Assembly: GCF_001544695.2 (NCBI RefSeq)
Contig: NZ_FCOM02000067.1
Coordinates: 1 to 35,599 of the forward strand
Length of the DNA: 35,599 nucleotides
Direction: 5' to 3'
Source: Caballeronia arvi
Lineage (GTDB): Bacteria > Pseudomonadota > Gammaproteobacteria > Burkholderiales > Burkholderiaceae
Positions within the stretch are counted from its first letter, which is position 1. Each line of letters opens with the position of its first letter. The translations under genes and the position numbers were made by a program. Positions 24,885 to 31,145 of this stretch are shown here, piece after piece. The notes under the pieces are model-generated. The model searched no databases. It was not told the origin of the DNA and was given only the letters and a program-made list of their open reading frames with translations.

Positions 24885-25718
24885 CTATTTCGGCTGCGTC
24901 GGCTTGCGCCAGTTTTGCACGCTGAAGCCCGTGAACAACAGAGGCGACTTTCCAACGAAGCGCTGGACAGCATCAGCGTGGTAGTCGGTGCCAATGGCGA
25001 TGCTCTGGGCGAGCGCCTCGGCCTGCGCCATCGCCGTCTGGCTCGACTCGAACGTCTGATTGAGCAGCTGCTTTGTGAGTGCGACAGCGGCAACGGACGC
25101 CAGCTTCATCTTGCGAGCGAGCTCGGTGGCCGCTTCGATGGCTTCGCCTTCGGGCACCAGGTCGTAGACGATGCCCATTGCTTTGGCCTCGTCGGCACCC
25201 AGCACCCGCGCCGAGAAGATCAACTCCTTGGCCCGCTGCAACCCCACGATGCGAGGCAGCATGAAGAGAATGGACGTGTCCGGCACCAGTCCCATGCGGC
25301 CAAACGCTGCGCAAAAGCTTGACCTAGGCGTCGCGATGATGAAGTCGGCCGCGAGCGCAATGCTAAATCCCGCACCGAAAGCTGGCCCGTCGACAGCCGC
25401 GATGACGGGCATCTCGAGCTTGATGAGGTCGCGAAACCAATCCTGAACGTCCGTCATGCGGCTGTGCATCATCAGGCCGGTCTTTTTCGTGGCCATGCCC
25501 TTCACGTCACCGCCGCCGCAGAAGGCACCGCCGCGCCCGCCGATCACCAGGGCTCTGACATCGAGCTCCTTGTGGTCGAGCCCTTTGCGCAAGCGTCTGA
25601 TGACGTCAGCGATTTCTCCGCGCATGACGTCATCAAGCGCGTTCTTGGCCGCTGGCCGGTTCAAGTAAAGGAACGCGATGCCGTCTTCGATGTTGAAATC
25701 GACCGCTTTATAAGTCAT
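24885..25718 (-). CDS. Crotonase-family enoyl-CoA isomerase/hydratase
   Basis: 277 residues from the ATG at 25718 (MTYKAVDFNIEDGIAFLYLN); the open frame upstream has no ribosome-binding site. Crotonase segments are GGAFCGGGDVKGM, IAAVDGPAFGAGFSIALAAD, AAFGRMGLVPDTSILFMLPR, and a C-terminal helix set. Both hydratase glutamate positions are changed (Ser and Phe) while the Asp of VPD is kept, so an isomerase-type reaction is more likely than hydration. The gene is followed after 38 bp by the nitronate monooxygenase-type gene. The nearest promoter seen upstream is operator-promoter 3 at 26475-26505, across about 750 bp of partly decayed sequence. Confidence 0.88.
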   Translation of the reverse strand: MTYKAVDFNIEDGIAFLYLNRPAAKNALDDVMRGEIADVIRRLRKGLDHKELDVRALVIGGRGGAFCGGGDVKGMATKKTGLMMHSRMTDVQDWFRDLIKLEMPVIAAVDGPAFGAGFSIALAADFIIATPRSSFCAAFGRMGLVPDTSILFMLPRIVGLQRAKELIFSARVLGADEAKAMGIVYDLVPEGEAIEAATELARKMKLASVAAVALTKQLLNQTFESSQTAMAQAEALAQSIAIGTDYHADAVQRFVGKSPLLFTGFSVQNWRKPTQPK

Positions 25719-25966
25719 GCACTCATCCCCGAAAAATGGGCATTGCTGCCATCCAGCGGCCTCACCCTGCGCGATTTGACGACGCTCCGAAAATACAGGT
25801 CTTCGCCGTGACGCTGAATTTCGGCGTCCTTCTGCCATCTGCTCATACTCGCCAAAGCATTTCCTTGCCAAGCGGCCTTCCAGTGCATGCGGTGCGGGCT
25901 ATCCGAGCGGCATAGAAGCTCAACAGGCCACCCGGTATTGATTCTTGCGTCCGGCACATGGGCAGC

Positions 25967-26206
25967 CTAAACGGCCCCACCCATGACGGGCCGGCGTGGC
26001 GCCGGAGGAAAGACACACCACGAGCCGTCGGCATGGCGGAAGAATACGATGGCCAGCGTGCCCTCTTGGTGCGCGGCTTCCACGAGCACATAACGGCACA
26101 GTTTCCTACGCGTCCGGCTAGAGCGGGTAACGCGAAGATGCTCGGCGTCGTGCGCGCCAAGCCACGATTCGACGACGCGACGCAACGACCTTTGCTGTCC
26201 AATCAC
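25967..26206 (-). CDS. Small hypothetical protein, GTG start
   Basis: 79 residues from a GTG at 26206 with a good AGGAG 7 nt upstream. The sequence (RRVVESWLGAHDAEHLRVTR, CRYVLVEAAHQEGTLAIVFF, ADGSWCVFPPAP) has protein-like hydrophobic alternation and reads like a small alpha/beta protein, but I recognise no family. It lies between the etfA remnant and the crotonase gene on the same strand, about 250 bp from the latter. Confidence 0.4.
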   Translation of the reverse strand: MIGQQRSLRRVVESWLGAHDAEHLRVTRSSRTRRKLCRYVLVEAAHQEGTLAIVFFRHADGSWCVFPPAPRRPVMGGAV

Positions 26207-26256
26207 TATTCACTCCTGCGACTATGAGCTTGACTCGCTTCCGAAGCGTCGAGCGC

Positions 26257-26319
26257 TCAGACGATTTCGGTCAATTCCGGAACGACCACGGAGAGGTCCA
26301 CGACGAGACCGTAACAAGG
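26257..26319 (-). pseudogene. Remnant of the 3' end of an etfA gene
   Basis: The last 19 codons of a minus-strand frame read CYGLVVDLSVVVPELTEIV and then stop. The intact etfA of this window ends DYGLVGDLFAIVPELVEGI. The match covers the C-terminus exactly, including the stop position. Upstream sequence is no longer recognisable. This is the trace of a second ETF alpha gene. Confidence 0.7.
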
Positions 26320-26474
26320 TGGGCTCGAAGAGTGCACCTTGGTCCTATAACAACTTGCCTGGCCTCGATGCCAATCATGCGCAAGCGGGAAACGTAGGTC
26401 ACTGGTGTCTCCTGTCCATTGGCTATTCGTAATTGGCAGAAGGAGGTCCCGAGCGGCAGGGTCAACATTCACTG

Positions 26475-26505
26475 ATTCTACGAACTTGTTGGTCCGATAG
26501 CAAGT
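26475..26505 (-). promoter_or_regulatory. Operator-promoter 3
   Basis: The operator lies at 26484-26505 as ACTTGTT-N8-AGCAAGT, with one mismatch in the right arm. On the minus strand the -35 TTGCTA (26503-26498) and -10 TAGAAT (26480-26475) are 17 bp apart. Downstream on that strand lie the etfA remnant, a small ORF, and the crotonase plus nitronate monooxygenase-type pair. Confidence 0.72.
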
Positions 26506-26704
26506 ACACGGATGAGAAAAGATGGGGTTATGCGGATTTATGGACGCGCAGGTACACGCGAGCGCTTGCTTGGGAATACATTTGGCGGCGAACTCAATCA
26601 GCACGTTATACACGTCCTCGCGATGCAGGTTCAGGCTTACGAAGGGCTCGCAGCATACCCGCGAACATTCATGAATAGCTACGAGACGGGTTCGAGCTCT
26701 GCTC

Positions 26705-27409
26705 TCACGGTAAGGTTGACGGCTTGCGCAATGAGCTGCTGGCTGCGCTCATGCTAGGTGCGGCTAACGCCCGCTCGATCATTTGCACGAGCCGGTCTTT
26801 GTCTCGGCATAAGTCTGCCACGTGACCTTGCGAAAGACGCTGCTGCGCAAGCCCCCGTAGAGCGCCCACCACAAACTCCGCACCAAAAGCGGGATCAACA
26901 TCGCGGCGCACCTCGCCCTGTGCAATGCCCAGCCGTAAATTTTCCTCTAGCCACATGAACATTTCATGGTTATACCTAGCCACGACTTCCGCAGTGTCGG
27001 AAGTCTCAAGCAAAGCCTCAGCGAGAAGCAGAAGAAGCGCCCGCGTATCGGTCCACGTCGGATCGCTGCGCCCGAAGTACACCCGTACAAAGCTTAGCAC
27101 TGCCTGCAGACCAGGCAGCGACGGCGGCGCGGCATGCATTTCTTGCGCAAACGAATGGTTGATATGGGAGGTCAGAGCGCGCAACAGCGCACCTTTGCTA
27201 CCAAAATGATGCGTAGCGTGTCCTCGACTGTAACCGGCGGTCTCGCCGACCTCCGCCAAGGTCATTCCCACCCACCCTTTACGGGAGAGTAAACCGAGAG
27301 CGGCGGCTATAAGCCGCGCCTCCGACTCCGCCCGACGTTCGTGCTGCAAGCGGCGCGCCGACCCTAATAGCCGTCGCGGTGCGGCTCGCGCCGCTTGTCC
27401 TTTTGCCAC
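26705..27409 (-). CDS. TetR/AcrR-family regulator 1
   Basis: 234 residues from a GTG at 27409 with AAGGAG 7 nt upstream; the same GTG-(x)-Lys-Gly-Gln-Ala start and AAGGAG occur in the paralogue at 30481, which decides against the ATG at 27445. The N-terminal helix-turn-helix is GMTLAEVGETAGYSRGHATHHFGSKGALLRAL. The effector domain contains SLPGLQAVLSFVRVYFGRSD and LRGLAQQRLSQG. The recognition helix differs from that of regulator 2 at only a few positions, so both should bind the same operator. Genes around it suggest an acyl-CoA effector. No clear operator was seen at its own promoter, which instead carries an 18-bp direct repeat. Confidence 0.92.
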   Translation of the reverse strand: MAKGQAARAAPRRLLGSARRLQHERRAESEARLIAAALGLLSRKGWVGMTLAEVGETAGYSRGHATHHFGSKGALLRALTSHINHSFAQEMHAAPPSLPGLQAVLSFVRVYFGRSDPTWTDTRALLLLLAEALLETSDTAEVVARYNHEMFMWLEENLRLGIAQGEVRRDVDPAFGAEFVVGALRGLAQQRLSQGHVADLCRDKDRLVQMIERALAAPSMSAASSSLRKPSTLP

Positions 27410-27451
27410 AGCCCCGCTCCTTGAAAGTTCGGCGAATCCTATCATCTGTAG

Positions 27452-27507
27452 TTGTGTTCGATCGATTTAGTGTGAGTTGAAAAACAGTCTTGCGTCCAAT
27501 CGATTTA
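27452..27507. repeat. 18-bp direct repeats upstream of TetR regulator 1
   Basis: TTGTGTTCGATCGATTTA at 27452-27469 and TTGCGTCCAATCGATTTA at 27490-27507 match at 15 of 18 positions, with starts 38 bp apart. They lie 43-98 bp upstream of the GTG start, the position expected for a regulator-binding region. They differ from the operator family listed elsewhere. Confidence 0.55.
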
Positions 27508-27899
27508 CGTAGGATCGAGGGAAGAAAGCTCGAATGTGCAACTACGGCTTCGCCCGACTTGCTCGCGCGACTGGCGGTCCTGGCGCGCTGATTTGCATCC
27601 AGGCAGGGGGCTGGTTGGGGGCGTGTCCCTGGCGGCTCCGCAGCGGCCTGGCTGAAGGGACGCTGCGCTTGCTTTTACCGAAGCGCTAGAATCACGCAAC
27701 CCGTTGTGACGCGCCCCTGATCCTCCTTACGTCAACAAGCACGCCAACTAGCAGCGCACAGATCTGCCATTCGAATCATGGACAAAGCCTCGCCGATTTT
27801 TGAGGCGTCCAACGATATCGAATGTGGGGCGTACAGCGCGCGTATCGTTCGCTGCAGGCAGCGGAAATCACTTAGGCAGTTGCGCGTTGCGTTTGCCCA
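27508..27899. other. Gene-free stretch upstream of TetR regulator 1
   Basis: About 390 bp with no recognisable coding region. The short minus-strand frame at 27505-27699 has arginine/serine-rich composition typical of a shadow frame. Confidence 0.5.
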
Positions 27900-28457
27900 C
27901 TACTGTTCTCCCGATTCGTAGAGATGCGGCCAATATAGCCGTATGATCTCGCGGTCTCGCGCAAACGCGTAGCAGCTATCAAGTTTCACGTCCGTCTGGC
28001 TCGCATCAACCGAGGTTTGTCCTTCCCTGCGCAACCCTTTGATGCCCTGTATAGCTGCCGTCGCTAACGGGATGAGCAATTCACGTAAATGCGTACAAGT
28101 TGAAGAGTCCTGGAGCCGCTGCCTAACGATGGATGACCATCCTGCAGCAATGCGCTCACCGATCAACGGCGATAGACTCGATTGCGCTTCCCTACATACG
28201 TCAAAAGGCGTCCGGTCCGATGAGGCTTCGATATTTTTCACAACGTAGTCTTCGCTAACCGTGACCCTCAGTGAGAGATCGTGTAGAGGTGCTCTCGCCG
28301 GCAGAGCTTTGGAGTGGCCGACAACCGGAAATGCGAATGGCTTAATGTCGACCAGTCGTGCTTCGATATCGTACAACCCGTCATCACGAGCGAAAACCTT
28401 CATGTCGATTGAGCGGTTATGTATCTCTCGTCGTCGAACTGCCGCGGAAAAAGTCAT
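27900..28457 (-). CDS. DUF2889 domain-containing protein
   Basis: 185 residues from the ATG at 28457 (GAGGGCG upstream). The DUF2889 layout is visible: REIHNRSIDMKVFARDDGLY, DIEARLVDIKPFAF, PLHDLSLRVTVSEDYVVKNI, then RLQDSSTCTHLRELLIPLAT and AAIQGIKGLRR. The C-T-H-L motif and the paired acidic residues look like a conserved site, but the biochemical function of the family is not established. It lies downstream of operator-promoter 4 and the nitroreductase remnant, and upstream of TetR regulator 1, on the same strand. A role linked to acyl-CoA catabolism is suggested by position only. Confidence 0.82.
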   Translation of the reverse strand: MTFSAAVRRREIHNRSIDMKVFARDDGLYDIEARLVDIKPFAFPVVGHSKALPARAPLHDLSLRVTVSEDYVVKNIEASSDRTPFDVCREAQSSLSPLIGERIAAGWSSIVRQRLQDSSTCTHLRELLIPLATAAIQGIKGLRREGQTSVDASQTDVKLDSCYAFARDREIIRLYWPHLYESGEQ

Positions 28458-28632
28458 TTATCGCCCTCAAAGAGCTACTGCCGGAGTGGCCGAACGCAAA
28501 GGTATGAGCGCCTCGGGAAAAGCGCGCGAGTGCGAATGCACCGGGCCGCCGTTATTGGCACCACCGCACCTCGGCGTCGCGCAACCATCGCGGTTAGACG
28601 ACAGTTGCAACTTGGCGCGGTGATATTGCGGA

Positions 28633-28830
28633 TCAGACCCAGCGCGCGAAACTCTCCACCGTTTCGCGCGGCGTGTGCAAAGTATTCTCGGGCGCCGACT
28701 CATCCGCATACCCTAAGGCCATGCCGCAAACCAGCTTTTCATCAGCACTAGCGCCCATAAACGGAAGGATGATCTTCCCATAATAACTCCACGCGGCCTG
28801 CGGGCAGGTGTGCAGCCCGTGTGCCCTCGC
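28633..28830 (-). pseudogene. Nitroreductase remnant (third copy), C-terminal third
   Basis: One open minus-strand frame of about 65 codons reads ARAHGLHTCPQAAW, then KLVCGMALGYADE, TLHTPRETVESFARWV and stop. It matches the last third of the intact nitroreductase (ARALGLHTCPQAAW, MLVCGMALGYADE, EAVESFTRWI). The rest is deleted just upstream at about 28831. The preserved frame suggests a recent truncation compared with the copy at 22 kb. Confidence 0.85.
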
Positions 28831-28924
28831 ACTGCTTCACTCTGCCGGTGATGGAGCTCTTCCGTTTCGTCTGATGGTTTCACGTGCTTCCGCCTATCTC
28901 AATGACCGGTCAAGAGACGTCACC

Positions 28925-28955
28925 ATTATAGTCACTTGTTTGTTGTATAACAAGG
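28925..28955 (-). promoter_or_regulatory. Operator-promoter 4
   Basis: The operator lies at 28934-28955 as ACTTGTT-N8-AACAAGG, with one mismatch at the outer end. On the minus strand a near-consensus sigma70 promoter overlaps it: -35 TTGTTA (28953-28948), 17-bp spacer, -10 TATAAT (28930-28925). It points toward the nitroreductase remnant and the DUF2889 gene. Confidence 0.8.
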
Positions 28956-28984
28956 AAATGGGAAGCCGGCTAGTGCGTTTTTGC

Positions 28985-29285
28985 GGCCCCAGCACGCGTG
29001 GCACCTGGATCGGGCTCGGTCTGCAGCAACGTTCGAACGCGATTTCGCTCGAGACCTGCTGCCAACCTTAACCTTCGGTGTCGATGAGCGCGTCGGCTGG
29101 AAGGACGACGTCTTGCAGGTGCACTTCGTTGAAATCGTGCTATCCGGCGGTGTTGACAATCGGCTCGCTTACGATTCCGGGCATCTTCATGTCGACCAGA
29201 AATTGGCTCAGGCCAGCGCTGTGTCTCACCGACCGGCGACGTACAACACAACAGAGCCATGTAATGGCTACGGCGCGCCGCGGAC
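28985..29285 (-). pseudogene. Acyl-CoA dehydrogenase remnant (copy of the catalytic-type subunit)
   Basis: Several minus-strand frames together match the dehydrogenase at 10960-12099. MALLCCTSPVGE corresponds to MILLCRTAPASE, and AGLSQFLVDMKMPGI to AGLSQFLVDMKTPGI. EPIVNTAG is followed, in another frame, by a segment matching DFNEVHFQDV. LLQTEPDPGA corresponds to VLQTEPEPGA. The last two pieces are adjacent here but lie about 110 residues apart in the intact gene, so there is a large internal deletion as well as frameshifts. Confidence 0.8.
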
Positions 29286-29379
29286 GGCGTGCCGCTTGCA
29301 GATAGAATCGCGCATCCAGAACGAACTCACGCGCGTGCATATGCGTCCTCAAGGCACTCGTTGCATCGAGCCATGGACG

Positions 29380-29706
29380 CGTCAGCTGTCCCCATCGCGA
29401 CTGAGTCGGATTTCAGAATGCGGCGGCAACGCGATCGTCGGTAAGCCGAGGTCTTTAATGTCAGCGCGATCTGCAAGCCGATGGCCAATCGTAGGTTCGG
29501 CAATGGCACGGCCGCGGCGTGCTCGCCAGCGATCGCCAAGAGTCCGCGTGCGTCGGGCCGACTCACGCCAGCACCGCCTTTTGCTTTCAGGGAGTAACGC
29601 CTTGTCGAATCCGGCGCTTTGCAGAACTGCCCATAAGTCCGAGAGGCGAGCCGGCGAAAATACGCTGGGTCGCTTGATTGAGAATGTCACCCATTTCATC
29701 GCTCAT
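29380..29706 (-). pseudogene. Acyl-CoA dehydrogenase remnant (copy of the divergent subunit), N-terminal part
   Basis: It starts at the ATG at 29706, 11 bp inside the upstream TetR frame, as MSDEMGDILNQATQRIF, then shifts frame into LSDLWAVLQSAGFDKALLPE. The intact gene has PEDLWAVLQESGFDKALLPE. A further frame carries ARGLLAIAGEHAAAVPL (intact: CGLLVLAGEHAAAAPL), followed by GLPTIALPPHSE (intact: TLPTIAPSAHSE). About 110 codons with at least two frameshifts remain; the C-terminal two thirds are gone. The gene order, divergent subunit then catalytic-type subunit, is the same as in the intact cluster. Confidence 0.85.
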
Positions 29707-30481
29707 TGCGTGCCTCAGTTGACGCGCGGTCGCCGGACGCCGCGAACATCTGCTCGATCATTTTCACCACCTGTTCTTTGTTTCGGCGGATGTTCGCCAC
29801 TCGGCCCTGCGAAAGTCGCTGTTGCGCCAGCCCGCGCAGAGCGCCCACAACAAACTCAGCGCCTAAAGCGGGATCTACGTCGCGGCGCACCTCGCCCTGC
29901 ACAATGCCGATCCGCAGGTTCTCCTCAATCCACTCGAACATCTCACGGTTGCACTCAGCCACAACATGGACCGTATCGGAGTTCTCCAACAGTGTCTCCG
30001 CGAGGAGCAGCAAAAGAGCGCGTGTATTCGTCCACTGCGCATCACTGCGCCCCAAATACACACGCGCATAGCCGAGTACCGCCTGCAGGCCAGCAGGCGA
30101 TGGCTGCACGGATTGCATTTCCTCCGCGAAAGAGCGATACATATTCGCGGTTAAGGTGCGTAGTAGCTCACCTTTGTTGCCGAAGTGATGCGTCGCCAGC
30201 CCCCTGCTGTAGCCGGCCGCCTCGCCGACCTCTGCCAGCGTCATTCCTACCCAACCTTTGCGTGAGAGCAAGTCAAGTGCGGCGGCGAGAAGCCGCGCTT
30301 CCGCTTCCGAACGCCGCTCTTCCTGTGACCGGCGCCGCGACATCGATCCGGGCGCTTTCGAGGTCGGGGCCGTCGCTCCTTTCGCTGATCCGAGCTCTGC
30401 AGGCAGCTCAGCGTTTCGTTCACCGACAGCTTCGCGCGATCGTGCCCGCACCGCGCCTTGCACCGCTTGTCCCTTAGTCAC
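29696..30481 (-). CDS. TetR/AcrR-family regulator 2
   Basis: 261 residues from a GTG at 30481 with AAGGAG 7 nt upstream. The helix-turn-helix is GMTLAEVGEAAGYSRGLATH HFGNKGELL, nearly the same as in regulator 1, and the effector domain is similar throughout (SPAGLQAVLGYARVYLGRSD, VVGALRGLAQQRLSQG). Its own promoter (30510-30539) overlaps a variant of the 22-bp operator, so autoregulation is likely. Its stop overlaps the start of the decayed acyl-CoA dehydrogenase gene, showing it once headed a catabolic operon. It is the best candidate, with regulator 1, for binding all six operator sites. Confidence 0.92.
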   Translation of the reverse strand: MTKGQAVQGAVRARSREAVGERNAELPAELGSAKGATAPTSKAPGSMSRRRSQEERRSEAEARLLAAALDLLSRKGWVGMTLAEVGEAAGYSRGLATHHFGNKGELLRTLTANMYRSFAEEMQSVQPSPAGLQAVLGYARVYLGRSDAQWTNTRALLLLLAETLLENSDTVHVVAECNREMFEWIEENLRIGIVQGEVRRDVDPALGAEFVVGALRGLAQQRLSQGRVANIRRNKEQVVKMIEQMFAASGDRASTEARNER

Positions 30482-30509
30482 CGTCTAGCTCCTTGATTAC
30501 CGACGATCT

Positions 30510-30539
30510 ATTCTACCGCTTACTGGTCGGTCATCAAGA
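30510..30539 (-). promoter_or_regulatory. Operator-promoter 5 (upstream of TetR regulator 2)
   Basis: A degenerate operator at 30518-30539 keeps the CTT...TGGTCGGTCA...AAG pattern. On the minus strand the -35 TTGATG (30537-30532) and -10 TAGAAT (30515-30510) are 16 bp apart, matching the geometry of the other sites. The GTG start of the regulator is about 29 bp downstream of the -10. Confidence 0.65.
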
Positions 30540-30599
30540 TTGTTGACCGGTGACTGTCAAGCGTCGTGGACTTCTCCCTATTAACGCTGCGCATCTGAG

Positions 30600-30760
30600 C
30601 GACGGCCAGATTGCTCCGGGACGGTCTCGTCACACCGCGCTCGAAGAGCAGTTCATCGATGTCTCGCAAGCTCAACTGAGCGGAAGCCCAGCGCGCAGCG
30701 CAACTGATGGCCTCGGCTGGGAAACGATGACCGTGATAGGGCGATTCCGTCATCGCGCCG
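30600..30760 (-). mobile_element. IS6-family transposase fragment
   Basis: The minus-strand frame encodes ESPYHGHRFPAEAISCAARW and LSLRDIDELLFERGVT. This is the N-terminal end of IS6/IS26-type transposases (pattern HRFPxEIIxxAVxLYxRFxLSxRDVEELLxxRGV). No catalytic domain or terminal repeats were found. Just to the right, near 30860-30885, a GGTGAAGCCAAAGTAAGGG stretch resembles one near 21904-21925 and may be another IS scrap. Confidence 0.75.
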
Positions 30761-30952
30761 TCTTACGTGATCGACCTATTAACCTGACATTACGCCGGGC
30801 GGCGACGCCGACCGTGCCAAATATGCGGCAATCGGCGAAGGGGACTGGATGACCTTTCGCTTGGTGAAGCCAAAGTAAGGGGTACGGATACGGATACGGT
30901 CGGATCGTACGGCGCTTGACGCGATCCCAACAATGTGTTCCTATCGCATGCT

Positions 30953-31033
30953 ATGTACCGCGCCCAGACCATCCTATCCCAACTACTAGCCCGCTCTACC
31001 GGGCTAGGTCTGCTGCTGCGCGCTTCCGCCTGA
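30953..31033 (+). CDS. Leucine-rich leader peptide of leuA (putative attenuator peptide)
   Basis: 26-codon ORF: MYRAQTILSQLLARS then TGLGLLLRASA and stop. Seven of 26 codons are leucine, with a CTA CTA pair and a CTG CTG CTG run near the end. Four of the seven are CTA, a rare codon in high-GC Burkholderiaceae, which would make translation sensitive to charged leucine tRNA. It ends 112 bp before the leuA start and is followed by a GC-rich hairpin. No strong Shine-Dalgarno is visible, which weakens the case. Leader-peptide attenuation is well known for leu operons of enterobacteria; its use here is inferred. Confidence 0.6.
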   Translation: MYRAQTILSQLLARSTGLGLLLRASA

Positions 31034-31070
31034 CTCCGAAGCAACGCTTGATTCCCCAGTAACTGACCCA

Positions 31071-31108
31071 GCCCCGGTTTCCGACCGGCGGCCATGCTTT
31101 TGCCTTTT
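31071..31108 (+). terminator. Putative attenuator hairpin before leuA
   Basis: The sequence GCC-CCGGT-TTCCG-ACCGG-C-GGC at 31071-31092 folds into a stem of five plus three GC-rich pairs with a 5-nt loop and one bulge. It is followed by CATGCTTTTGCCTTTT, a T-rich though interrupted tract. It lies 37 bp after the leader-peptide stop and 54 bp before leuA, as expected for an attenuator terminator. An alternative antiterminator pairing was not worked out. Confidence 0.45.
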
Positions 31109-31145
31109 CGTCGTCCGGTCGACTACCCGCTTGTCGAACCTACGG

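Noticed and set aside
28981..30477. 498-codon plus-strand open frame
   Set aside because: It lies antisense to the TetR gene and to dehydrogenase remnants, has a Ser/Arg/Pro-rich composition without any domain, and no ribosome-binding site. It is a shadow of high-GC coding on the other strand.
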